Origin: Caballeronia sp. TF1N1
Lineage (GTDB): Bacteria > Pseudomonadota > Gammaproteobacteria > Burkholderiales > Burkholderiaceae
NCBI RefSeq assembly: GCF_022878925.1
Contig: NZ_CP084629.1
Span: forward strand, 434,001-498,000
Reading direction: 5' to 3'
DNA: 64,000 nucleotides
The stretch's first letter is position 1. Every line of letters begins with the position of its first letter. Below, one piece after another: positions 28,344 to 36,354 of this stretch. Below the pieces are notes generated by a model. That model was not told the DNA's origin, searched no databases, and saw only the letters and a list, made by a program, of their open reading frames with translations. The translations under genes were made by a program, and so were the position numbers.

Positions 28344-28359
28344 TGTCCGAATTCGGACA
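28344..28359. promoter_or_regulatory. Putative parS site 4
   Basis: The same palindrome, closest to parB (about 90 bases beyond the parB stop) and 517 bases after site 3. Confidence 0.8.
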
Positions 28360-28411
28360 CTTCGATGCGACTTTGGGATGGCTCTCGCTAAAGTACAAAA
28401 GCTTCGTGCGA

Positions 28412-28436
28412 AAAAAAACCCGCCAGCGGCGGGTTA
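28412..28436 (-). terminator. Intrinsic terminator of parAB
   Basis: On the minus strand the arms AACCCGCC and GGCGGGTT (28418-28436, 3-base loop) are followed by a run of eight T. It lies 15 bases beyond the parB stop and ends the parAB transcript. Confidence 0.88.
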
Positions 28437-28450
28437 AAGAGACTTAAACA

Positions 28451-29428
28451 TCACTCCGACCGAATCGAAAACATTTTCCCAATATGTTCCCTAAGCTGAC
28501 TTTCCTGTTCCTCGGTCATCACACCAGACTTGAACTTAAACGTAAGTCCCTTCACGTCTTTGGTAATGCTTCCAGCCTGAACCTTCCCCGCGAAAATCTT
28601 TAAAATGCTTCTTCCGCCGGCATCCGTAGAAGAACCACGCTGTCCCGCCTGCGCGCTCAAACTAGCCGCGAGCTTTGTTTGAACTAGATCACCCGACACA
28701 ACCTGCGGCCACAATTCTTCGAGGGCCCGCACTCCAGATTCACCGGTCTTCTTGAGCGCATTAACCGTATCTTGTGCCGATGAAGCACCCAACACCGCCG
28801 GATTCAAATCAAGGTCACGCTTAACGAAATCCGGCAGATCGTCATAGGCCAGAAAACGATATAGGTCGCTACGCGAGATACCCATCGCTTGCGCGAGTCG
28901 GGTTCGATTAGGAAACTCAGCTTCAGCCCGTCGAATCGAGATTGCGATCTCATAATCGGAAAGATCATCTCGCGTGACATTTTCCATCAGCGCAAGCGCC
29001 GCCATGTCTTGATCCGAACACTCGATCACGACCGCCCTGATGTTCTCGCGATTGATCAGCTTGTGAGCGCGAAGCCGCCGCTCGCCCGCAACCAACTGAA
29101 ACCCATCACCCAAACGACGGACGGTAACGGCCTGCAGCAAGCCGACCTCATCGATAGAACGTGCTAGCTCCGAGAGCTTGGCTTCGTTGAACTGCCGACG
29201 AGGCTGCCAAGGATTCGGTACGATCTCACTCACCGGAATCTCAGTCTCGACGCCCTTCCCCTCCAACTCCTGAATCCGCAGTTGGGCCGCAGCCAAGGCA
29301 CTCGTAATTCCCGGCATGGTTTGCGGACCGCGCGCCGACTTGTCCTTCTTCGTCTCGCCTTTGAAGTCTGCCGGCTTCGGCAAGTTGGCCGTCTTGGCCA
29401 TGAGTTGTTCTCTGATGTTATTGCTCAT
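28451..29428 (-). CDS. parB: Chromosome/plasmid partition protein ParB
   Basis: A 325-residue centromere-binding CTPase-type ParB. The N-terminal ParB/Srx domain (about 60-160) contains 'VPNPWQPRRQFNEAKLSELARSI' and the GERRLRA motif (CTP-binding region). A helix-turn-helix segment follows ('RTRLAQAMGISRSDLYRFL', about 185-205), then a dimerisation region. It overlaps the parA stop by ATGA, the usual parAB coupling. Four palindromes downstream of its stop are the likely binding sites. Confidence 0.95.
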   Translation of the reverse strand: MSNNIREQLMAKTANLPKPADFKGETKKDKSARGPQTMPGITSALAAAQLRIQELEGKGVETEIPVSEIVPNPWQPRRQFNEAKLSELARSIDEVGLLQAVTVRRLGDGFQLVAGERRLRAHKLINRENIRAVVIECSDQDMAALALMENVTRDDLSDYEIAISIRRAEAEFPNRTRLAQAMGISRSDLYRFLAYDDLPDFVKRDLDLNPAVLGASSAQDTVNALKKTGESGVRALEELWPQVVSGDLVQTKLAASLSAQAGQRGSSTDAGGRSILKIFAGKVQAGSITKDVKGLTFKFKSGVMTEEQESQLREHIGKMFSIRSE

Positions 29429-30636
29429 GCCGACTCCTTCCAGGATTTGACGAACATGTCATCTAGCCACTTGGCATACTGCATCATCGGCTGACGAACA
29501 CGCTGAAGCGACTTGGCGATCGAGTGCGTACTCACTACATCGAGCGCAGTCGAAAAGGACAAAGCGCCTCCACTCATGACAGAACTTGCCGGGATTTCGA
29601 ATGGATCGAGCCACCGTCCATACGCACTCTGTGCCCACTGACGAACGACCGGAGCCGAAGACGTCTTCCCGTAATCGACCTTGGACAACAAGATCGAAAT
29701 GAAGTCATAAACCTTGTCTTCCTCATAGGGCAAAAAGTCTTCCGCGACATCCGAAAACAGACGCCAAAATGCGAGCGAACTGATGAAGTCGAGGTTCTCG
29801 GGAATCATCGGCATGACAAGCGCATCCGCTGCGAGCAACGCGTTCAGATTCATATACGAGAGCGACGGCGACGTATCGATCAGTATGTAGTCATACTGCG
29901 CCTTCAGAGGCTCAAGACCTTCACGGAGAACCGCCCAGAAGCGATATCCCTGGATCGTCTTCTGACGTGCAGGAAGCAAGAACTCCGCGCCATAGAGGAA
30001 CGTGTGACCTGGAATGATGTCGAGTCCATCCCAATAGGTCGACTGAACGCTCGCGCCCAGACCGCCTTCGACATTCTGGTCATATATGTAGGGGAGCACG
30101 GTGTCGTCTCCGGAGATTTCTTTCTCGGCGTAGAGTCCGCAAAGCTCGGAAGCCGATGCTTGCGGATCCAAGTCAACGAGCAGTACCTTGCGTCCTAACA
30201 GCGTCAATGCCTGCGCGAGACATACAGTCGTCGTCGTCTTAGCAGAGCCGCCTTTGAGCTGAGCAGTCGTCAGCACTTTCCCTCGGAAATCGCTTTCACC
30301 ATCCGCGAGACGAGTCTGATAGATATCGGACGCCATCTTCACCCACAGACGAACCTCGGGCAGCGTGAACGTACGGCTGCGGCCGTTGCCGTTGAGCGTG
30401 CCTTGCGGCAAGCCGCCTTCGCCCTTGGTTACAAGATACTGAATTTGCTGCCGCGTTAGATTGCACATCTCCGCAAGCTCGCCGATCGTGTAATACGGCG
30501 CAAGTTTACGCGGACGAGGCGCTAGGATCTGTTCGCGAAGATTGTCCGAGAAGGGTTCGAGGTTATCGGCGAACTCCGCGACTTCGCGAAGCGTGACCCT
30601 GCGGTCTTCCATCGGTAGGGTGCCTACGTTGGCCAT
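29425..30636 (-). CDS. parA: Partition ATPase ParA (type Ia)
   Basis: A 403-residue protein with an N-terminal MerR-like helix-turn-helix (about 48-75; 'YTIGELAEMCNLTRQQIQYLV') that type Ia ParA proteins use to repress their own operon, then the deviant Walker A ATPase (KGGSAKTTT at about 128-136, 'VLLVDLDPQAS', 'YDYILIDTSPSLSY'). ATG at 30636 follows a strong AAGGAGGAA site; the frame is open further upstream without one. It heads the parAB operon and is transcribed away from the origin and rep. Confidence 0.95.
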   Translation of the reverse strand: MANVGTLPMEDRRVTLREVAEFADNLEPFSDNLREQILAPRPRKLAPYYTIGELAEMCNLTRQQIQYLVTKGEGGLPQGTLNGNGRSRTFTLPEVRLWVKMASDIYQTRLADGESDFRGKVLTTAQLKGGSAKTTTTVCLAQALTLLGRKVLLVDLDPQASASELCGLYAEKEISGDDTVLPYIYDQNVEGGLGASVQSTYWDGLDIIPGHTFLYGAEFLLPARQKTIQGYRFWAVLREGLEPLKAQYDYILIDTSPSLSYMNLNALLAADALVMPMIPENLDFISSLAFWRLFSDVAEDFLPYEEDKVYDFISILLSKVDYGKTSSAPVVRQWAQSAYGRWLDPFEIPASSVMSGGALSFSTALDVVSTHSIAKSLQRVRQPMMQYAKWLDDMFVKSWKESA

Positions 30637-30688
30637 TCTGCGCTTCCTCCTTGTTTTGATGTCGAAGCGCAGAATACACGATAACGCG

Positions 30689-30757
30689 TAAACAAGGTTG
30701 TAGCGAAAATCGGAGCTAATCGCACACAGACACACGCACGGCCTAACTCCTTGTTTA
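30689..30757. promoter_or_regulatory. Inverted repeat upstream of parA (possible ParA operator)
   Basis: TAAACAAGG at 30689-30697 and its exact complement CCTTGTTTA at 30749-30757 face each other about 60 bases apart. A related CCTTGTTTT occurs at the parA ribosome-binding site. The HTH domain of type Ia ParA binds operators in its own promoter region, so this is a reasonable candidate, but the pairing may be chance. Confidence 0.4.
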
Positions 30758-30854
30758 TTAGCGATTTATTGTCGCCGAAGACGCGTCAAACTTTGTCGCC
30801 AATGCCTAATCTTGACCAATGACGCCCGCACACATCGTCCACCTTAGAACGCCT

Positions 30855-30887
30855 GCACAAAAACCACCTCGGGGTCGCTTTTTGTGC
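30855..30887. repeat. Inverted pair of iteron-like sequences
   Basis: GCACAAAAACCACC (30855-30868) is the complement of the iteron form GGTGGTTTTTGTGC, and GGGGTCGCTTTTTGTGC (30871-30887) is a direct copy. The head-to-head arrangement, away from the tandem iterons, is typical of an operator through which an initiator represses transcription. Confidence 0.7.
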
Positions 30888-30894
30888 AACACGA

Positions 30895-31040
30895 CTTAAT
30901 CAATGATTTCAAGGACTTATATACCAAAATTCGAAGATTCCTATTTTCCTCAAAATCCGGTTTGTTTTGTTCTTTTGTAAACTTTAACCCGCAAACCTAC
31001 AAACAGAGACCGAAGAACCGTTTCGAATCAAAGATCACCC
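30895..31040. other. AT-rich stretch of the putative origin
   Basis: About 145 bases clearly richer in A and T than the surroundings (for example around 30910-30990), between the inverted iterons and the DnaA-box/iteron array. It is the natural candidate for the duplex-unwinding element of the origin. Confidence 0.6.
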
Positions 31041-31041
31041 C

Positions 31042-31050
31042 TGTGGATAG
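31042..31050 (-). promoter_or_regulatory. DnaA box
   Basis: TGTGGATAG, the complement of CTATCCACA, matches 8 of 9 positions of the consensus TTATCCACA. It sits between the AT-rich stretch and the first tandem iteron. Confidence 0.65.
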
Positions 31051-31149
31051 GGACGCTTTTTGTGCTGTACAGGGCGGTTTTTGTGCGCGATAGGCCGGAA
31101 AATGTGAACGACAGGGCGGAAATTGTGGGCGGCAGGGCGGAAATTGGGC
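31049..31149. repeat. Tandem origin iterons (five copies, 21-22 bp period)
   Basis: Repeats of the form AGGGCGGTTTTTGTGC begin at 31049, 31071, 31092, 31113 and 31134, that is with steps of 22, 21, 21 and 21 bases, so all lie on one face of the helix. The GGGCGG half is most conserved in copies 2, 4 and 5; copies 3-5 have AAA in place of part of the T-tract. Position directly upstream of rep marks them as binding sites of the replication initiator. Confidence 0.85.
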
Positions 31150-31165
31150 AAGCCGTCCGACTGCC

Positions 31166-31217
31166 GGGGCGCTTTTTGTGCGGATCGCTTCGCACGCAAG
31201 CCGGGGTGGTTTTTGTG
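31166..31217. repeat. Two further iterons next to the rep promoter
   Basis: GGGGCGCTTTTTGTGC (31166-31181) and GGGGTGGTTTTTGTG (31203-31217) are the same repeat at wider spacing. The second ends immediately before a TTGACA hexamer, so initiator bound here would block the rep promoter. Confidence 0.75.
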
Positions 31218-31245
31218 TTGACACGCCTTTGTCGCCTGATAGAGT
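31218..31245 (+). promoter_or_regulatory. Putative rep promoter
   Basis: TTGACA at 31218-31223 and TAGAGT at 31240-31245 with a 16-base spacer, 28 bases before the rep start. The -35 box is perfect, the -10 box is weak. Confidence 0.55.
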
Positions 31246-31272
31246 GCCGGGGAATCGAACCGAACCAAACGC

Positions 31273-32682
31273 ATGCAAGCTCAGGACCTCACCGCTACGC
31301 CGCAGCAACTCGCCTTGGACATCTACGAAGACATGTCCTCGCAAGGCTCGGCTATTTGCGAGTCCACGAGGGACATAGGCTTTCTGCGCAACAACATTTT
31401 CACGCGGGTCGGTGGCCTCGGCATCGCCGCACGCCGCGTGCTGGACGCCGCCTACTTCATCGTGGCCACCAAAGCGCCCGATGAACTGATCGACGACAAG
31501 GTCTACACCTTCACAGCCGACATCAACTACTTCAAGTGGCTGATGCGCTACGACAGCCGCAACCATAGCCACCTGATCGCGCAAATGCGCTCGGCGGCAC
31601 GGGCGCGGGTCGAAATCATGACGGCGCCGTCTATCGAAGAACTCACCGAGAAGGATTCGTGGGGCACCATCAGTCTGCTCGGCGACTGCTATATCGAGCG
31701 CAACGTCGTTTGCATTCTGCTGGCGGGGCGCGTCATCAAGTATCTGATCAGCCCGTACAAGGCGCATTGGCTGAGCTTGCGCGCATCGACGGCATTTTCA
31801 TTGTCGCTTGCGCGCGCCATCTACGACCGTCTGATTCCCTGCGAAGGGCACGGCGTGACCGAATGGTTTCCGTTCTCGGAAGTGATCGAGTGGCCCGGCA
31901 AGGTCGGCGAATCGCGAAAAGAGGTGAAGGAGTTCAAGAAGCGCTTTCTCGAACCCGCCATCGATCAGCTCAATGAAGTATCTGATTTCGATGTCAGCTG
32001 GGAACCCAATGCGGAACGCGTATCGGGCGACAAGCTGAAGATTCGCTTTCGCTTCACGAAGAAGCAGGGCGCCGATGCAGCCCGAGCCGGCATTCAGGAC
32101 TCGATGTATCTCGTGCTCCACAACGAATTCGCCTTCGACACCCCCGACTTCGAGCGCCTCGCGAGCCGCCGCGACCTCTGGACCGACGAGCGTCTTCAGC
32201 AAGCTATCGAATACACGCGTTTCAAGCTGAACGAAGGCAAGGTCACGGTCAGTCCGCGCGGCTATCTGTTCAAGGCGCTCGAGGGCAATTACCGGATCGG
32301 CGAGGCGGATCGCAAGATGGCGTCGATCAAGGCGAAGCAACTCGAAGACGACAAGAAGACGCGCCGCGATCACACCGACGCGCAAGCGCAGCTCGAAGCC
32401 AGCATCCAGGCTCAGAACGACACGGCCCGCGCAAAGATGGTCGAAGAGACGAAGGCGGGCCGCGAGTTTTTCGAAGCCGCCGATGCGCCGCTGCGGCGGG
32501 AACTGTGTCAGTCGTTCGTGAGTCAACTGATTCCGCAGCGTCTCATCGAGAAGCAGGGCGTCTCGCGTGAAACCCTGAGCGCCGACAATATCCTCACCGT
32601 CAATCGCGTGGTCGCGGATGCATTCTGCTCGCACGTTTTCAACAAGATGAAGAAGGTCAGAGCGGGCTTGAAGCCAGCGTGA
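31273..32682 (+). CDS. Replication initiator protein (Rep_3/RepA type)
   Basis: A 469-residue plasmid-type initiator. Two winged-helix-like halves are suggested by 'YTFTADINYFKWLMRYDSRNHSHLIAQMRSA' (about 75-115) and by the second half near 'IKYLISPYKAHWLSLRASTAFSLSLARAIYDRL' and 'SRKEVKEFKKRFLEPAIDQLNEVSDFDVSWEP' (about 155-255). The C-terminus is a long charged helical segment. It lies directly behind an iteron array and a DnaA box and diverges from parA, so it almost certainly starts replication of this replicon. The ribosome-binding site before 31273 is weak, consistent with low expression. Confidence 0.9.
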   Translation: MQAQDLTATPQQLALDIYEDMSSQGSAICESTRDIGFLRNNIFTRVGGLGIAARRVLDAAYFIVATKAPDELIDDKVYTFTADINYFKWLMRYDSRNHSHLIAQMRSAARARVEIMTAPSIEELTEKDSWGTISLLGDCYIERNVVCILLAGRVIKYLISPYKAHWLSLRASTAFSLSLARAIYDRLIPCEGHGVTEWFPFSEVIEWPGKVGESRKEVKEFKKRFLEPAIDQLNEVSDFDVSWEPNAERVSGDKLKIRFRFTKKQGADAARAGIQDSMYLVLHNEFAFDTPDFERLASRRDLWTDERLQQAIEYTRFKLNEGKVTVSPRGYLFKALEGNYRIGEADRKMASIKAKQLEDDKKTRRDHTDAQAQLEASIQAQNDTARAKMVEETKAGREFFEAADAPLRRELCQSFVSQLIPQRLIEKQGVSRETLSADNILTVNRVVADAFCSHVFNKMKKVRAGLKPA

Positions 32683-32727
32683 CCGATGCCAGCGGGACAG
32701 CGCTCCCGCGTCTCACCAGGAAGCTGT

Positions 32728-34359
32728 ATGCCCGCGAATCAGGATAGCGTCAGCATGGCGCTCTTTTGCGACTTCGAAAACGTCGCACTCGGCGTGCGCG
32801 ACGCGAAGTACGAAAAGTTCGACATCAAGCCCGTGCTCGAACGATTGCTCCTCAAAGGCAGCATCGTCGTGAAGAAGGCTTATTGCGACTGGGATCGCTA
32901 CAAGGGCTTCAAGTCCGCGATGCACGAGGCAAGTTTCGAACTGATCGAGATTCCGCACGTGCGGCAGTCGGGCAAGAATTCAGCCGATATCCGGCTCGTC
33001 GTCGATGCGCTCGACCTTTGCTACACGAAGTCGCACGTCGATACGTTCGTCATCATCAGCGGCGACTCGGACTTCTCGCCCCTCGTCTCGAAGTTGCGAG
33101 AGAACGCGAAGAAGGTGATCGGCGTGGGGGTGAAAAACTCGACCTCCGACTTGCTCGTCGCCAATTGCGACGAATTCATTTTCTACGACGACCTCGTGCG
33201 CGAGCAGCAGCGCGCGCTCGCCAAACGCGAGGCGAACGTGGCAACCAAGCGTCCCGCCGATGCCGACCGGCAGCCCAAGCAGGAGCCCGACGCGCGCAAG
33301 TCGCAGGCGGTCGCGATCGCCGTGGAGACGTTCGAGGCGCTGGTGTCCGAGCGAGGCGAGGGCGAAAAGATTTGGGCGTCGGTGCTCAAGAGTGCGATCA
33401 AGCGTCGCAAGCCGGGGTTTAGCGAATCGCATTATGGCTTTCGCGCGTTTGGGAATCTGCTCGACGAGGCGCGTTCGCGCGGTCTGCTGGAAGTCGGTCG
33501 CGATGACAAGTCCGGCTCTTTTGTCTTTCGTGCGGCCCAGACGGTGAGCGCGGATGCGGGGCAGGGAGAAGCGGTGGCGGCATCGGTGGCGGAGCCTCAG
33601 GGCAATCAGCGCCGACGCGATAAGCGTGGCGGCCGTAAGGACAAGCAGCATGCCGTTGCGGAGGCCGTGCAAACTTCGGCCGATGACGACGCATTCGAAG
33701 TCGTGGATGAATTCACGGAGCATACCCGCGAAGACGCGCAATATCCCGCGCAAGAGTCGGCTGACAACGACGCGCTCGCAACTGCCGACGAACCCTCGGG
33801 CCACCATTCGCGTGGACGTGGCAGGCGAAATGATCGCCGGGGCTCGCAGCGTCCTGCGCCCGAATTCGCACGCGCTTCGGCTGACGACGACACGTTAGAA
33901 GTCGCGGGCCACGCAGTCGTACCCGGCGATCACGATAGTCGCGAAGACGCGTCGGAGCACTTGCAAGCGTCGCCTGACAACGACGCGTCCGCACTGGCCG
34001 ACGAACCCACGGGCTATCCACGCGGGCGGGGCAAGCGTAATGGCCGAAGAGACGCGCAGCGTCGCGCATCGAGTGATAACGACGCGTCTGAAGTCACCGA
34101 CGAACCCGCCGCGCCGATTAACCAGGAACCCACCGCTGCATCTCACACTGAGAAGAAGCCCTCAGCGAGCCGACGCGGCGGGCGAAAGACCGCTGCAAAG
34201 AAGGCCGCTGCCGAAAGCGCTGCCGCGTCCTCGGATACAGGCGTTTTCGTGCAGCCTGGCGATGCAACCGACATTCCGAAGCCCGCAAAAAAAGCGCGCA
34301 AAACGACGTCACGCACGAGCCGGTCGCGCAAAGCCACCACGCCAACCGACGAGCAGTAA
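32728..34359 (+). CDS. NYN-domain (PIN-like) protein with OST-HTH and acidic repeats
   Basis: A 543-residue protein. Residues of about 8-155 are an NYN/LabA-type PIN nuclease fold with acidic residues in place ('LFCDFENVA', 'SADIRLVVDALD', 'SGDSDFSPLV'). Residues of about 190-265 look like an OST-HTH/LOTUS RNA-binding domain ('KIWASVLKSAIKRRKPGFSESHYGFRAFGNLL'). About 270-470 is low-complexity, with four degenerate units of the type 'SADNDALATADEP' alternating with Arg/Gly-rich patches such as RGRGRRNDRR. The end is a Lys/Ala/Arg-rich tail. ATG at 32728 was preferred over 32686 as it starts just before the fold. It lies 45 bases behind rep on the same strand. Such proteins act on RNA; the target here is unknown. 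Confidence 0.85.
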   Translation: MPANQDSVSMALFCDFENVALGVRDAKYEKFDIKPVLERLLLKGSIVVKKAYCDWDRYKGFKSAMHEASFELIEIPHVRQSGKNSADIRLVVDALDLCYTKSHVDTFVIISGDSDFSPLVSKLRENAKKVIGVGVKNSTSDLLVANCDEFIFYDDLVREQQRALAKREANVATKRPADADRQPKQEPDARKSQAVAIAVETFEALVSERGEGEKIWASVLKSAIKRRKPGFSESHYGFRAFGNLLDEARSRGLLEVGRDDKSGSFVFRAAQTVSADAGQGEAVAASVAEPQGNQRRRDKRGGRKDKQHAVAEAVQTSADDDAFEVVDEFTEHTREDAQYPAQESADNDALATADEPSGHHSRGRGRRNDRRGSQRPAPEFARASADDDTLEVAGHAVVPGDHDSREDASEHLQASPDNDASALADEPTGYPRGRGKRNGRRDAQRRASSDNDASEVTDEPAAPINQEPTAASHTEKKPSASRRGGRKTAAKKAAAESAAASSDTGVFVQPGDATDIPKPAKKARKTTSRTSRSRKATTPTDEQ

Positions 34360-34385
34360 GCAACCTCAGTCGAGACGGAGTCGTT

Positions 34386-34526
34386 TCAGCACACGACTTC
34401 GTCGCTGACCACTTCAATCGCTCTCGAAGCCCAGTCGATGAGCGCTGACGGCAAGCGCCGCGAGTTCATCGAAAGCAACGCAATCAACACCGCGAGCACG
34501 ATGAGGGGAATGACGAAACGCTTCAT
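34386..34526 (-). CDS. Small single-pass membrane protein (46 aa)
   Basis: A 46-residue open frame starting MKRFVIPLIVLAVLIALL, with a clear membrane helix (about 4-20) and a short amphipathic tail ending EVVSDEVVC. It converges with the NYN gene. The ribosome-binding site is poor (a G-rich stretch only), so expression is uncertain, but the Lys-Arg start followed by a clean hydrophobic helix is not what a random frame usually gives. Confidence 0.45.
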   Translation of the reverse strand: MKRFVIPLIVLAVLIALLSMNSRRLPSALIDWASRAIEVVSDEVVC

Positions 34527-34931
34527 CGTTTTGTCGCCCCGATTTTATTCGGGCGGCACTTGCGCAACGAGACGCGCACCGCCAACGAACACGACGAATA
34601 GACTGACGTTCGCATTCATCGTCGAGATACACAAAGGGCTCTTTCAAGCGCGAAGTGACGCGCGATGGATTCCGGTCGCGCAATGAAAGCGTGAATCGAA
34701 GGCGGCTTCCTTCCCGCCGAAACTGATTCGTATGACGAAGTAATAAATCATGCGTCCATCCGTACAATGATTTTCCATAGGGCTGCGGCAACAAACCGAG
34801 TGCACGTTTCAACGTCATTTTCACGAACTTGTTGTAATCTAGAATTTCGTTCACCGCTTCGTCATCAGCAGGAAAAAGACGGCGGCACGACGCACTTCAA
34901 CCATGTCCATGTATGCCGAGTGGAGGAAGCC
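34527..34931. other. Intergenic region
   Basis: About 400 bases without a gene I can support. It lies between a small minus-strand membrane protein and a plus-strand small protein, so it should contain both promoters. No repeat, tRNA or terminator was seen. Confidence 0.5.
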
Positions 34932-35255
34932 ATGGAGTCAGCCGTTGACGTTTATGCAGGGTTCGAGATTTCCGTGCGCGCCAAGCGCAACGAGCGCGAA
35001 GCGTGGGTCGCGGATATCGACGTTCGTCGCGATGGCGCGTCCGTCATCGACGAATGGCCGCAGACCACGCAGCCGGAGTGGCGCACCATCGACGAAGCGC
35101 TACGCGACGGCATAGAGTGGGCGCGTCGCACCATCCGGCATCGCTTTCTTAACGATCCTTCCCACTCCGACGTAGCCGAGCGCGAGCGCGCGCAAACCTG
35201 GTTCAACGACGAACTCGAGCATCGGCCCGGAGCGGTCGTGGTGCGCGTCGGTTGA
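34932..35255 (+). CDS. Small conserved-type hypothetical protein (107 aa)
   Basis: A 107-residue acidic soluble protein starting MESAVDVYAGFEISVRAKRN behind a GGAGG site (34922-34926). It has a beta-rich first half ('EAWVADIDVRRDGASVIDEWPQTTQPEW') and a helical second half ('IDEALRDGIEWARRTIRHRF'). The pattern resembles small Burkholderiaceae proteins of unknown function (DUF6566-like, from memory). The frame extends upstream to 34767, but without a ribosome-binding site. It lies just before the peroxidase-encapsulin genes and may or may not be part of that unit. Confidence 0.75.
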   Translation: MESAVDVYAGFEISVRAKRNEREAWVADIDVRRDGASVIDEWPQTTQPEWRTIDEALRDGIEWARRTIRHRFLNDPSHSDVAERERAQTWFNDELEHRPGAVVVRVG

Positions 35256-35303
35256 AGCCGCTTCGCCTACGACAACATCATCCCTTGCAATCGAATAGAA
35301 CAG

Positions 35304-36353
35304 ATGCCCAACGAGATTCCGGAACCGCAAGCTGTCTGTAACCCCATTTCGCGCAGCGCGATCTTTCTCGTCGCCACGGTGGCGCACGGACGCGAGCACG
35401 GCGACACCGTGCGCTCCTGGTGCGGCGATATCGCCGCGCTGGTCCGCGCAGTCGGCACGCGGGCTCCAACCGCGAATCTCTCTTGCGTGTGCGGCTTCGG
35501 CTCCGAAGTTTGGGACTCGCTGTTCGGCTCGCCACGCCCGGCCGCGCTGCATCCGTTCCGCGAGTTCGGTTCGGGTGAGCGGCGCGCCATTTCCACGCCC
35601 GGCGACATTCTGCTGCATATCCGCGCGGACCACATGGACCTGTGCTTCGAGCTTGCCGCGCAAATGCTCGAGGCACTCGGCGATGCCGTTACCGTCGTCG
35701 ATGAAGTGCACGGCTTCCGTTACTTCGATCTGCGCGATATGGTCGGCTTCGTGGATGGCACCGAAAATCCATCGGGCCGCGCGGCGCAGCACTTCGCGAT
35801 CATCGGTGAGGAAGATGCGGAATTTGCGGGCGGCAGCTATGTGATCGTGCAAAAGTATCTGCACAAGATGGCCGCTTGGAACGCGCTGACGGTAGAGCAG
35901 CAGGAGAAGATAATCGGCCGCAAGAAGCTGTCCGATATCGAACTCGACGCAGCGGTGAAACCCTCGTGCTCGCACAGTTCGCTCACCACGCTCGATGAAA
36001 ACGGCCAGGAAGTGAAAATCCTGCGTCACAACATGGCCTTCGGACGGCCCGGCGCGGGCGAATTCGGCACGTATTTCATCGGCTATGCGCGTTCGCCCGC
36101 GCCCACCGAGCAGATGATGGAGAACATGTTCGTCGGCAGGCCGCCCGGCAACTACGACCGGCTGCTCGACTTCAGTCACGCCGTCACGGGCGGCTTGTTC
36201 TTCGTACCGTCGGCCGACTTGCTCGAAGCACTCGCCGACCGCGATCCCGCCGCACAACCCGCGCCCGCATCGTCATCGTCGTCTTCTTCCGATGCAACGC
36301 CGAGCCGTGCGGACGGCTCACTGAACATCGGTTCACTCAAAGGACAGTCCTGA
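35304..36353 (+). CDS. Dye-decolorising peroxidase with encapsulin-targeting tail
   Basis: A 349-residue DyP-type haem peroxidase (class B-like). The conserved GFVDGTENP motif (148-156) supplies the catalytic Asp151. His224 in 'KPSCSHSSL' is the expected haem ligand, and Arg241 in 'ILRHNMAFG' the distal Arg. After the fold ends near 312 comes a flexible Ala/Pro/Ser linker and the C-terminal peptide GSLNIGSLKGQS, which matches the cargo-loading peptide consensus (GSLxIGSLK) of encapsulin cargo. The shell gene follows after a single base. The enzyme should therefore be packed in a nanocompartment and act on peroxides in oxidative stress. Confidence 0.95.
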   Translation: MPNEIPEPQAVCNPISRSAIFLVATVAHGREHGDTVRSWCGDIAALVRAVGTRAPTANLSCVCGFGSEVWDSLFGSPRPAALHPFREFGSGERRAISTPGDILLHIRADHMDLCFELAAQMLEALGDAVTVVDEVHGFRYFDLRDMVGFVDGTENPSGRAAQHFAIIGEEDAEFAGGSYVIVQKYLHKMAAWNALTVEQQEKIIGRKKLSDIELDAAVKPSCSHSSLTTLDENGQEVKILRHNMAFGRPGAGEFGTYFIGYARSPAPTEQMMENMFVGRPPGNYDRLLDFSHAVTGGLFFVPSADLLEALADRDPAAQPAPASSSSSSSDATPSRADGSLNIGSLKGQS

Positions 36354-36354
36354 C

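Larger units (their letters stand above)
26339..28411. other. Non-coding region carrying putative parS sites
   Basis: About 2.1 kb downstream of parB with mixed, lower GC and no supportable gene. Open stretches such as 26914-27243 and 27286-27657 lack family features and ribosome-binding sites. Its distinguishing content is four copies of a perfect 16-bp palindrome (listed separately) spread over 27445-28359. I read it as the centromere region of the replicon plus decayed accessory DNA. Confidence 0.6.

Noticed and set aside
31049..31217. CRISPR-like short repeats
   Set aside because: Repeats of about 16 bases in 21-bp steps leave only about 5 bases between copies, with no cas genes; they fit origin iterons.
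31247..31265. tRNA T-arm-like sequence (GGAATCGAACC) before rep
   Set aside because: The flanking bases do not form a T-stem and no acceptor, D or anticodon arm can be built.
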